Shown here: positions 16,782-24,470 of the stretch, piece after piece
Numbering within the stretch: the stretch's first letter is position 1
Layout of the letters: each line of letters opens with the position of its first letter
Assembly (NCBI GenBank): GCA_017860135.1
Contig: JAFNAG010000018.1
Coordinates: 1 to 34,936 of the forward strand
Origin: Acidobacteriota bacterium
GTDB lineage: Bacteria > Acidobacteriota > UBA6911
DNA length: 34,936 nt
Reading direction: 5' to 3'
Translations under genes and position numbers: made by a program
Notes under the pieces: generated by a model
Database searches by the model: none
What the model was told of the DNA's origin: nothing
The model's input: only the letters and a program-made list of their open reading frames with translations

Positions 16782-17780
16782 TTACCGGTTCAATCCTGCA
16801 GACAGGCGGTCGATCAGAAGCATCTCCTCTGCAGTGAGCGCGAAATCCATGGCGCCGGCGCTTTCCACGGCGTGGCGCGCCTGACTTGCGCCGGGGATCG
16901 TCACAACCGTCTCACCGTGGAAATTCACAAGCCAATTCAGCGCGACCTGTGAGACGGATACGTCATGCGCCTGCGCGATACGGTCCATGGCCTCGATGAG
17001 GGGACGGCTCTTGTTGATGAGCCTGCCCAGCCTGAGACGCCGGCCGATGGGACGGGTCTGCAGCAGCTTCGGATCCTTGTGGAACTTGCCGGTAAGCAGG
17101 CCCATTTCCAATGGAGAGTAAGCGATAATCGCAATCCCCAGTTCCCTGGCGGCGGCCAGGACTCCGTTGGTTTCGATGTGACGGTCGAGGACGCTGTACT
17201 TTACCTGGTTGGAAGCCAGCACAAAGCCGCGCTTGACCAGGGCTGAGTGCGCGCGCCGCATCTGCCGGGCGGAGAAGTTGCTCACGCCGGCCGCCCGGAT
17301 CTTTCCAGCTTCGATGAGATCCGCCAGGGCGTCCATCTCCGCTTCCACGGACGAGAATGAGGCCGGGAAGTGGACCTGGTGCAACTCGATGCCGAAAGGC
17401 TTCAGGCACTCCAGGCGCCGGTCGATGGTGTTCCGGATGGAACCTGCCGAACGGAACAGAGGATTCCACTTGGTCGCCACAACCACCTGGCCGTTTGCGA
17501 TGCCGGCGCGCGTAAGAGCGCGAGCCAGGCCCCTTTCGGAGCGCCCGTATCCATAAAGTTCCGCGGTGTCGAACCAGTTCATCCCGCCTTCGAGTGCAGC
17601 TTGGACAATCGCATCGGTCTCCGGGGACAGGACAGTGGACCACATTCCCCTGGCACCACCCTTCCCCTCGGAAAACTGCCACGCACCCAATCCGATCGGG
17701 GTGATCCGGATGTCCGTCCGCCCCAATTGCCTCCTCGGCCTTCTTTCGATTGCAGACAGCAGTTCCGACGTCTCTGACAT
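16782..17780 (-). CDS. Aldo/keto reductase
   Basis: A 332-residue TIM-barrel oxidoreductase using NADPH to reduce aldehydes or ketones. The catalytic tetrad is visible: Asp and Tyr in WFDTAELYGYG, Lys in VVATKWN and His in ELHQVHFP. GVSNFSARQM and AIIAYSPLEMGLLTGK are the usual barrel strands 6 and 7, and TIPGASQARHAVE is the C-terminal phosphate-binding segment. No signal peptide, complete. The start at 17780 follows GGGAGGAG by about nine bases; the frame stays open to 17900 but the extra 40 residues look non-coding. It lies close to the next minus-strand gene upstream (85 bp), so the two may share a transcript. Confidence 0.93.
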   Translation of the reverse strand: MSETSELLSAIERRPRRQLGRTDIRITPIGLGAWQFSEGKGGARGMWSTVLSPETDAIVQAALEGGMNWFDTAELYGYGRSERGLARALTRAGIANGQVVVATKWNPLFRSAGSIRNTIDRRLECLKPFGIELHQVHFPASFSSVEAEMDALADLIEAGKIRAAGVSNFSARQMRRAHSALVKRGFVLASNQVKYSVLDRHIETNGVLAAARELGIAIIAYSPLEMGLLTGKFHKDPKLLQTRPIGRRLRLGRLINKSRPLIEAMDRIAQAHDVSVSQVALNWLVNFHGETVVTIPGASQARHAVESAGAMDFALTAEEMLLIDRLSAGLNR

Positions 17781-17865
17781 GATTGCAGCTCCTCCCATCG
17801 GATTATGGTATCCGATTCGCAAATTCCCTGGGAGCTGGCCCCAAAAAGGGTTTATCCGACCGCAA

Positions 17866-18357
17866 CTACTCCTGTTGCACAGTGGCCTTCTTAATTGCAA
17901 CCACGACCGTTTTGGCTCCTTCCGGGACTCCCGGTACTTTGATCCCTTTGAGATTCTTTGTTTCTTGGGCCGCGAGCGATTCGGGGATCTTCACAGTTCT
18001 GGTCAGGAGTTCCTTTCCGGCCGCAGATTCGTAGGTGAAACTGATCTCGATTTCCGAGTATGCGGCGAGGGCGAGGTTGCGCAGCTTGAGCATGTGGGTG
18101 GCGGACTTGGATTTCGCACTATAAACCCAGTTTTCTTCCAGGATTCGGATGTAGCGGTCGGGATACTGGCGGTAATTGGTCAGGAGCTGCGTTTGTCTGT
18201 CCGGCGCCTTGGTTTGTCGTGCCTGGGCGGCGGCTTCGACCGCCGGCAGCGGCAGCGGGGACACGCGCATCAGCGCCTTGTAGACCAGCAGAAGCACCGC
18301 TCCCGAAAGAAGCGCGATATAGAAGACCAGGAGCCACCTGGGGGTGGTGATTCTCAT
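17866..18357 (-). CDS. Membrane-anchored hypothetical protein
   Basis: A 163-residue protein with one N-terminal transmembrane helix (WLLVFYIALLSGAVLLLVY) and no cleavage motif, so it is likely an inner-membrane anchor with a periplasmic domain. Residues 45-160 contain alternating beta strands (EIEISFTYES, TRTVKIPES, KTVVVAIKKATV), and the phrase KLRNLALAAYSEIEISFTYE resembles protein regions that compare modified bonds in repeated beta domains. I do not recognise the family. Start: ATG at 18357 lies four bases from GGAGG; ATG at 18360 is one base away and too close. It is divergent from the DUF4097 gene. Confidence 0.65.
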   Translation of the reverse strand: MRITTPRWLLVFYIALLSGAVLLLVYKALMRVSPLPLPAVEAAAQARQTKAPDRQTQLLTNYRQYPDRYIRILEENWVYSAKSKSATHMLKLRNLALAAYSEIEISFTYESAAGKELLTRTVKIPESLAAQETKNLKGIKVPGVPEGAKTVVVAIKKATVQQE

Positions 18358-18555
18358 CATGCCTCCGCCATCATTTTCTGTCAGCTCGCCTCCCGGTTGC
18401 CGCGCAATTCCAATCGTACACCGTTTTGTCTGTTCCCGGTCGCGTTTTCATGGCTGCCGGCTCAATTCCGGGATTTTTATTTGAAACCCTTTTGCGCCTT
18501 CGGTCACATACCCAGCGAAACGGCATGAACATCGGATCGGGAAAGGAGCTATCGT

Positions 18556-19299
18556 ATGAAGAAGTTTTCACTGTTAATGATATTGGTCCTGATGGTCGCA
18601 CTGCTTCCGGCTGCCCTGGCATCGGCGCAGGATCTGCACCGAAGCTATAACATAGGTGCCGGCTCGTACATCCGGGTTCAGAACATATCCGGGGACATCC
18701 GCGTGATCGGAGTCGCGGGAACGACCGTTGCGGTGGACGCTGTCGTCGTCGGACCGGATCGGCAGATGATAAGCATCGAGGACCTGAGCACCAACAACGG
18801 GATTGAGCTGCGCGTGAAATACCCGCAGACTGGAAATACGAACGCAAGCGTAAACTTCGAAGTCCGCGTGCCGTCCATGGTTGACTACAACTTCGACCGC
18901 GTGAATTCCGTAAGCGGCAGCGTTGAGGTCACGGGAGTGCGCGGCCGCCTGAAAATCAACAGCGTGAGCGGCGAAGTGACCGCAAAAGAGATCACCGGGA
19001 CGGTCAACGCAAACAGCGTCAGCGGAGATGTCATGGTGGAATTAGCGCATCTCGAGGGGACCGGTGACATGAAGTTCAACTCGGTCAGCGGCGATGTGAT
19101 TGTGATCGCTCCGGCGGCTCTGGGCGCCGATATCGAGATGTCCACCCTGAGCGGCGCTCTCGAGACCAACTTCCCGCTCCAGATCGAGGAGAAGGAATTC
19201 GGTCCGGGCAGGTCGGCCCGCGGCACAGTGGGTGCAGGCGGCGGCTACAGTCTGCGCCTGAGCACGATCTCCGGCAAGGTCAGCTTGACCGGCAAATAG
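18556..19299 (+). CDS. Exported DUF4097-type beta-helix protein
   Basis: A 247-residue protein with a signal peptide (MKKFSLLMILVLMVALLPAA, cleavage near ASAQ). Most of the mature part is a right-handed beta-solenoid of short repeats: NSVSGSVEV, NSVSGEVTA, NSVSGDVMV, NSVSGDVIV and STISGKVSL recur about every 20 residues, with the sequence SGxVxV at each turn. This is the DUF4097 pattern. Such proteins are exported and often encoded with anti-sigma or stress genes, but no function is established. The ribosome site AGGAG precedes the ATG. It is a single gene; a hairpin-bearing repeat lies about 170 bp downstream. Confidence 0.88.
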   Translation: MKKFSLLMILVLMVALLPAALASAQDLHRSYNIGAGSYIRVQNISGDIRVIGVAGTTVAVDAVVVGPDRQMISIEDLSTNNGIELRVKYPQTGNTNASVNFEVRVPSMVDYNFDRVNSVSGSVEVTGVRGRLKINSVSGEVTAKEITGTVNANSVSGDVMVELAHLEGTGDMKFNSVSGDVIVIAPAALGADIEMSTLSGALETNFPLQIEEKEFGPGRSARGTVGAGGGYSLRLSTISGKVSLTGK

Positions 19300-19444
19300 T
19301 CCGCAACGCCTCTTCAAGAGAATTGCCATAACAAGCGCCGGCCCCGCCCACGGGCCGGCGCCGTCATTTCCTCAGCACTGGTCTCCACAAGACCTTCCAG
19401 CTCCCCGGGTTTAAAGCCGCCACAGATTGCACAGATTTCACGGA

Positions 19445-19672
19445 CGAGTCCATCTGTGCTACTCACCTGAAAATCCTTGCCAAAAAGGAAAGGATTTTTC
19501 AGCGCTATGGAATAACGGTCGGTATCGGCATCGGGATCGCTATCGCAGTCGCAATCGCTATCCAAAACAGTGCATGATCGGACGCCTCTGTGCTGATGTC
19601 GGCAGCGTGAAGATGCCGAAATCGATGCCGATAGCGATCCCGATAGCGATTGCGATCCCGATACCGATTGTG
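19445..19672. repeat. Dispersed hairpin repeat, family 2, copy 1
   Basis: This matches 31573-31761. Shared blocks in order are CCTTGCC-AAAAGGAAAGGATTTTTCAG, TCGGTATCGGC-CGGGATC, AATCGCTATC, GTCGGACGCCTCTGT-TTGAT, GATGCCGA, ATCCCGAT, GCGATTGCGAT and CCGAT. The outer part forms long imperfect arms: 19520-19561 (GGTATCGGCATCGGGATCGC and on) faces 19631-19669 (GATCCCGATACCGATT at its end). An internal stem, AAAATCCTT (19470-19478) with AAGGATTTT (19490-19498), is terminator-like. Upstream bases (CCACAGATTGCACAGATT at about 19420-19437) are a further common intergenic motif. No conserved coding frame. Confidence 0.75.
19470..19500 (+). terminator. Terminator-like stem inside repeat family 2
   Basis: AAAATCCTT and AAGGATTTT pair over 9 bp with an 11-nt loop, followed by TTC. 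It lies 170 bp after the DUF4097 stop and could end that transcript. The counterpart in the second copy (31588-31616) keeps the stem with one G-T pair. Confidence 0.4.
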
Positions 19673-19810
19673 CAGGGCATTCGCCCGCCGTGCGCGGCAT
19701 GCAAAGGCCACGCCTTCCAGGAGTGGCCGCATGCTTGATTGCGGCCATCGGCCGCGCTATGTAATCTGTGGCAGCTTTTTCGCATGCGGACACGCCATCC
19801 CTGCAGCCTC

Positions 19811-19839
19811 TTGCGCAGTGGAGACGATTCGCATATAAG
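19811..19839 (+). promoter_or_regulatory. Candidate promoter for ettA
   Basis: TTGCGC (19811-19816), a 17-bp spacer and TATAAG (19834-19839) lie 38 bases before the GTG start. The -10 box matches 5/6 and the -35 box 3/6. Called by eye. Confidence 0.4.
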
Positions 19840-19876
19840 TTCTGGGCACTGGATTAACTGCCGGAAGGAGTGTCGC

Positions 19877-21559
19877 GTGTCATACCAGTACATCTATGTG
19901 ATGAAGGACCTGCGCAAGGTATACCCTCCCGGCCGGGAGGTCCTGAAAGGGATCTGGCTGTCGTTTTTCCCGGGAGCGAAGATCGGCCTGATCGGCGCCA
20001 ATGGCGCCGGCAAGAGCACCCTGCTGAGAATCATGGCCGGCGTGATCAGAGACTTTCAAGGCGAAGCCTGGCCCGCAGAAGGGGTGAGAGCCGGCTTCCT
20101 GCCGCAGGAGCCGCAGCTCGACCCGTCCAAGGATGTTCTTGGGAACGTGGAAGAAGGGGTGCGTGCCACCCGGCAGCTCCTTCAGGCGTTCGATGATCTG
20201 AATGCGCGCTTTGCTGAGGACCTGTCCCCGGATGAGATGGACAAGCTGCTGGCGGAGCAGGCCCGCGTGCAGGATGCCATTGACGCGTGCAATGCCTGGG
20301 AACTCGACCATGCCCTTGAGGTCGCCATGGATGCGCTGCGCCTGCCGCCCGGGGATGCCGATGTGACGAAACTTTCGGGAGGAGAGCGCCGTCGGGTCGC
20401 GCTGTGCCGCCTGCTTCTGGAGCGGCCTGATCTGCTGCTCCTCGACGAACCCACCAATCACCTGGATGCGGAATCGGTAGCCTGGCTGGAGCGATTCCTG
20501 CAGGAGTATCCGGGCACGGTTGTGGCCATCACGCACGACCGGTACTTCCTGGATAACGTAGCGGGCTGGATCCTGGAATTGGATCGAGGCGAAGGCATAC
20601 CCTGGGAAGGGAATTATTCGTCCTGGCTCGAACAGAAGCAGGCCCGGCTGGAATTGGAGGAGAAACAGGAGTCCGCGCGCCGGCGCACGCTCCAGCGCGA
20701 GCTCGAGTGGGTGCGCATGTCTCCCCGCGCACGTCAGGCGAAGGGAAAGGCGCGACTCAACTCCTATGATCAACTGCTGGCCGAGGAGGCGGAGGCCGAA
20801 AAGCGCGTCCAGGCCACCGAGTTGCACATACCGCCGAGCCCCAGGCTGGGGGATCTTGTAGTTGAGGCATGCAACCTTCGGAAGGGATACGGCGAGAGGC
20901 TCTTGATCGAGGACCTCTCCTTCAAGCTGCCGCGCGGCGGCATCGTTGGAGTGATCGGTGCGAACGGCTCCGGCAAGACGACGCTTTTCCGCATGATCGT
21001 AGGGGAGGAGGAGCCGGACGGAGGCACCCTCAGGATCGGGGAGACGGTCAAAATCGCTTACGTGGATCAGAGCCGGGATACGCTCCAGGGGGATCGGCAG
21101 GTTTGGGAGGAAATCAGCGACGGGCGGGATGTCGTCACACTCGGCAAACGGGAGATTCCCGCACGGTCCTATGCGGCGGCCTTTAACTTCAAAGGGTCGG
21201 ATCAGCAGAAGCGTGTCAAAGACCTGTCGGGTGGCGAGCGCAACCGCGTGCATCTGGCGAAGGTGCTGAAAAGCGGCGGAAACCTGCTCCTCCTCGACGA
21301 GCCGACCAATGACCTCGATGTCGACACACTGCGTTCACTGGAAGATGCGTTGCTCTCCTTTGCAGGCTGTGCAGTGGTGATCAGCCACGACCGGTGGTTC
21401 CTGGACCGCATCGCGACCCACATCCTGGCATTGGAAGGGGATTCCAAGGCAGTCTGGTTCGAAGGCAATTATCAGGACTATGAAGCCGACCGGAGGCGGC
21501 GCCTGGGCGCACTCGCCGACCAGCCGCACCGCCTCAAGTACAAACCCCTGGTCCGATAA
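19877..21559 (+). CDS. ettA: Energy-dependent translational throttle protein EttA (ABC-F)
   Basis: A 560-residue soluble ABC-F protein that binds the ribosomal E site and gates translation elongation by ATP state. Two ABC domains are present, each with Walker A (GANGAGKST and GANGSGKTT), signature ([17 protein letters not shown] and [15 protein letters not shown]) and Walker B with catalytic Glu ([12 protein letters not shown] and [12 protein letters not shown]). Between them is the interdomain linker, including the EttA-typical [16 protein letters not shown]. Domain-level wording matches E. coli EttA from SFFPGAKIG through RFNFKG-like to YKPLV at the end. GTG at 19877 is chosen as start because GGAAGGAG lies seven bases upstream and it gives an EttA-like N-terminus (YQYIYVM); the frame extends upstream to 19739 but without coding character. 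It is a single gene with its own promoter. Confidence 0.96.
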   Translation: MSYQYIYVMKDLRKVYPPGREVLKGIWLSFFPGAKIGLIGANGAGKSTLLRIMAGVIRDFQGEAWPAEGVRAGFLPQEPQLDPSKDVLGNVEEGVRATRQLLQAFDDLNARFAEDLSPDEMDKLLAEQARVQDAIDACNAWELDHALEVAMDALRLPPGDADVTKLSGGERRRVALCRLLLERPDLLLLDEPTNHLDAESVAWLERFLQEYPGTVVAITHDRYFLDNVAGWILELDRGEGIPWEGNYSSWLEQKQARLELEEKQESARRRTLQRELEWVRMSPRARQAKGKARLNSYDQLLAEEAEAEKRVQATELHIPPSPRLGDLVVEACNLRKGYGERLLIEDLSFKLPRGGIVGVIGANGSGKTTLFRMIVGEEEPDGGTLRIGETVKIAYVDQSRDTLQGDRQVWEEISDGRDVVTLGKREIPARSYAAAFNFKGSDQQKRVKDLSGGERNRVHLAKVLKSGGNLLLLDEPTNDLDVDTLRSLEDALLSFAGCAVVISHDRWFLDRIATHILALEGDSKAVWFEGNYQDYEADRRRRLGALADQPHRLKYKPLVR

Positions 21560-21654
21560 CAGAAGTGCTCAGGTCTGTGAGGTTCACTTATTCAACCTGA
21601 TCCACACCTATCAAGCCCGTTCCTTCCAAAAACTGAATATTGCGCACATGTTTG

Positions 21655-21831
21655 GCTGGCTCGGAACAGGTAAGGGTCTGCAAATAAAGCCACGAATTCC
21701 ACGAATTCTGACGAAGAATCATCTCCCGTGATGCGAGCCATACCACGCGGCTTTCGTGATAATTCGTGGAATTCGTGGCAGTTTTTTTGGGCTGGCTAAA
21801 CAATTACAATATTGCAGACCTGATCCCTTCG
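21655..21831. repeat. Dispersed hairpin repeat, family 1, copy B
   Basis: A perfect 19-bp inverted repeat (GCCACGAATTCCACGAATT at 21689-21707; AATTCGTGGAATTCGTGGC at 21761-21779) forms the core. It aligns with copy A at 10115-10255. Outer ends carry AAGGGTCTGCAA (left, about 21672-21683) and TTGCAGACCTGATCCCTT (right, 21812-21829), inverse to each other in the core motif GGTCTGCAA. The right end abuts the stop codon of the J-domain/PilZ gene. A related end motif, GCTCAGGTCTGTGAGG, also occurs alone at about 21567-21582. It sits between convergent genes. Confidence 0.82.
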
Positions 21832-22512
21832 TCATGCCGAAGTGGAAAGGAAAGTGCCGCGAGGTTGTTGGAAGCTGATGGCGATAAAGACTACGCCCAC
21901 GGCATAGAGTTTCTTCCCCTCCACCGCCCTTTCCTGCACATTTGTGACCGCACCGGAAGCATCAAAGAACGGGCTGCTGATTTTCAATGTGGTCCGGGGC
22001 ACGAGCCTTTCGCTGCACAGAAACCGCATCCCTCTGGGTGAGAAGTCCACCATGCGGGCTTTTTGAGCTCTTCCGGGCCAGGTGGAAAAATACGATATGC
22101 TGTCCTCCCGCTTCATCCGCGGGATCGAACGCTGGTATTCACTCCTGACCTCGGCAGGCTTCTTGGACTGAAGCACGCTCTCGCATGCCCGGCAGCGATC
22201 CCCGGCCTGGGGTTCCCGCGCCAGCGGTTTCCTGCAAAAGGGACAAAACACCGTGGTAAGCGGCTTTTTGTCCTGCGATTCGGGCCGCCTGGTATACTCC
22301 GCGAACAATGCCCTATCGTATTGAGCGCGGCGTTCGGGGTTGCCGAGCACCTCGTAGGCCTGATTCAGGATGGAAGCTTCCAGTGTGGATCCGCCAAGGT
22401 CCGGATGCTGTTTCAATTCACGCATCAGCGTGCGGTAACTGGCACGGATGACCTCGGCAGGGGCGTCCGGCTGCACCTGCAAAATGCGATAGTAGTTCCT
22501 GCGGTTCTTCAT
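21832..22512 (-). CDS. J-domain / zinc-ribbon / PilZ fusion protein
   Basis: A 226-residue cytosolic protein with three parts. Residues 5-70 are a J domain with the HPD motif (36-38) between helices II and III, so it should stimulate an Hsp70-type ATPase. Residues 88-112 hold C90-x2-C93 and C107-x2-C110, a zinc ribbon. Residues about 125-215 form a PilZ domain: RSIPR (128-132) fits RxxxR and, 23 residues later, DFSPRG (156-161) fits (D/N)xSxxG, the two-part c-di-GMP-binding signature. The combination would let c-di-GMP levels direct Hsp70 activity to certain clients; that is inference. The ribosome site is weak. Transcribed away from parE. Confidence 0.85.
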   Translation of the reverse strand: MKNRRNYYRILQVQPDAPAEVIRASYRTLMRELKQHPDLGGSTLEASILNQAYEVLGNPERRAQYDRALFAEYTRRPESQDKKPLTTVFCPFCRKPLAREPQAGDRCRACESVLQSKKPAEVRSEYQRSIPRMKREDSISYFSTWPGRAQKARMVDFSPRGMRFLCSERLVPRTTLKISSPFFDASGAVTNVQERAVEGKKLYAVGVVFIAISFQQPRGTFLSTSA

Positions 22513-22652
22513 CGGTCCATCCCGGGCTCACTGATTCGCCACCCCTAATATCGGCAGCGGACCCCTCCCCCTTCACACTATGCGGTGATTCAGACGGTGT
22601 CAGGAATCTCCCTTCCTCGGAATCAGGGAAGCTGTTAGAATCCCACCCCTTG

Positions 22653-24470
22653 ATGATGACTGCGAACCCGCACAACTACGACGAAGATAAAATCAAGACC
22701 CTCTCGTCGCTCGAGCACATCCGGAGGCGTTCGGGCATGTACATCGGGCGCGTCGGGGACGGCTCCGACTACGACGACGGGATCTACATTCTGCTCAAGG
22801 AAGTAGTGGACAACTCGGTGGACGAATTCATCATGGGATTCGGCAGCCACATCTCCGTGGCTCTCGAGGGGATCCGGGTCACGGTGCGCGATTATGGCCG
22901 CGGCATACCTTTGGGCAAGGTGGTCGAGTGCGTGTCGCGCATCAATACCGGTGCCAAGTACAACGACGAGGTTTTCCAATTCAGCGTGGGGTTGAATGGA
23001 ATCGGCGCCAAGGCGGTCAATGCGCTGTCTCGCCACTTCGCGGTCCGGAGTTACCGGAACGGCGAGTTTGCCGGGGCAGTCTTCGAGCGGGGCAGACTCG
23101 TGGAGGAACGCAAGGGGAAGGCCTCCGGGGAGCCGGACGGCACTCTCATCGTTTTCGAACCCGACCCGGAGATTTTCGCCGGCGCCTGTTACGCAGCGGA
23201 CCATGTGGTGCGCCGTTTGCGCCTCTATTCGTTTTTGAATGCCGGCTTGCGCATTGAACACCAGGGCCAGGTCTTCTTGTCGCGCAACGGCCTCCTCGAT
23301 CTGCTGCGCGACGAGGTCGGCGACGAAGCCTTGTATCCGCCGCTGCATTACCGGTCGAAAACGCTGGAACTCTCCTTCACGCACACGCAGCGGTTTGACG
23401 AAACCTTCCTGTCATTTGTCAACGGCCAGTTCACGAGCGACGGCGGCGTGCACCTGAGCGCTTTCCGGGAAGGGCTTGTCAAGGGATTCAATGATTACTC
23501 CAGGGGGAAGTTCGACGGGGATGACATCCGGGAGGGCATGGCGGGGGCGATTGCGATCCGGCTCAAGGAGCCGGTCTTCGAATCCCAGACGAAGAACAAG
23601 CTTGGCAACACGGATTTGCGCGGCGAACTGGTGGGGCAGGTGCGCGAGGTTGTCACCGATCTGCTGCACCGGAATCCGAAATCGGCAGAGAAGGCGCTGG
23701 CCAAGATCGAGGAAACGGTCAAGCTGCGCCGGGAGTTGCAGTCGATCAAGAAAATGGCGCGGGAGCGGTCCCGCGCGACTTCAATCCGTGTGCCTCAGCT
23801 CAAGGACTGCAAGGTACATTACGAACGGCGCAACGGCCGTGGTGTCTCATCCATGATCTTCATCACGGAAGGGCAGTCCGCCGCCGGATCGATCGTAAGT
23901 TGCCGCGACGTGAACACCCAGGCGATCTTCGCCCTGCGAGGCAAGCCGCTGAACGTCTGCGACCTCCAGCGCGACGTGATGTACCGGAACGAAGAGCTGT
24001 ACAACCTGATGCGGAGCCTGGACATCGAGGACTCGGTCGAGCGTCTGCGCTACCACAAGGTGATCGTCGCAACCGACGCCGACGTGGACGGACTGCATAT
24101 CCGCAATCTCCTGCTCACCTTCTTCCTGCGTTTCTTCGAGCCCATCGTCCACGAGGGGCACGTCCACATCCTCGAAACACCCATCTTCCGCGTCCGCAAC
24201 CGCAATGAGACGATCTACTGCTATTCCGAAACCGAACGTGATGCTGCGATGAGGGAACTGCGCGGGGCCGAGGTTACGCGCTTCAAGGGCCTCGGGGAGA
24301 TCTCCCCCTCCGAGTTCAAGCGCTTCATCGGGCCGGAGATGCGCCTGACTACGGTGCGCCCTGCCGGCCGCAACCGCGTGCCGTCGATCCTGGGATTCTA
24401 TATGGGGCGCAACACTCCCGAGCGGCGCCAATACATCATGAATCACCTGGTGCCGGAGGCGGAATCATGA
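22653..24470 (+). CDS. parE: DNA topoisomerase IV subunit B
   Basis: A 605-residue type IIA topoisomerase ATPase subunit that, with ParC, decatenates daughter chromosomes. The GHKL motifs are clear: KEVVDNSVDEF, VRDYGRGIPLG and SVGLNGIGAKAVNALS. The TOPRIM part has the catalytic Glu in ITEGQSAAGS and the metal-binding DADVDG, followed by LLLTFFLRFFEP; the usual motif is EGDSA, so the Asp is Gln here. C-terminal FKGLGEISPSEF matches the conserved end. The wording VNTQAIFALRGKPLN resembles the Bacteroidetes type rather than E. coli ParE/GyrB. The start is uncertain: TTG 22650, ATG 22653 and ATG 22656 are adjacent with no ribosome site. A -10-like TAGAAT at 22636-22641 would give a near-leaderless mRNA. 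It is translationally coupled to parC (ATGA overlap). Confidence 0.93.
   Translation: MMTANPHNYDEDKIKTLSSLEHIRRRSGMYIGRVGDGSDYDDGIYILLKEVVDNSVDEFIMGFGSHISVALEGIRVTVRDYGRGIPLGKVVECVSRINTGAKYNDEVFQFSVGLNGIGAKAVNALSRHFAVRSYRNGEFAGAVFERGRLVEERKGKASGEPDGTLIVFEPDPEIFAGACYAADHVVRRLRLYSFLNAGLRIEHQGQVFLSRNGLLDLLRDEVGDEALYPPLHYRSKTLELSFTHTQRFDETFLSFVNGQFTSDGGVHLSAFREGLVKGFNDYSRGKFDGDDIREGMAGAIAIRLKEPVFESQTKNKLGNTDLRGELVGQVREVVTDLLHRNPKSAEKALAKIEETVKLRRELQSIKKMARERSRATSIRVPQLKDCKVHYERRNGRGVSSMIFITEGQSAAGSIVSCRDVNTQAIFALRGKPLNVCDLQRDVMYRNEELYNLMRSLDIEDSVERLRYHKVIVATDADVDGLHIRNLLLTFFLRFFEPIVHEGHVHILETPIFRVRNRNETIYCYSETERDAAMRELRGAEVTRFKGLGEISPSEFKRFIGPEMRLTTVRPAGRNRVPSILGFYMGRNTPERRQYIMNHLVPEAES

Noticed and set aside
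17566-18528. 320-codon plus-strand frame over the membrane hypothetical gene
   Set aside because: It runs antisense to two better-supported minus-strand genes and has no domain.
19314-19893. Several frames with periodic Asp/Arg/Tyr residues
   Set aside because: They translate the hairpin repeat of family 2; the same phrase (KNPFL.GKDF.VSST) appears in the second copy, so it reflects the DNA repeat and not a gene.
19880-21253. 457-codon minus-strand frame
   Set aside because: It is the antisense of ettA and has no family character.
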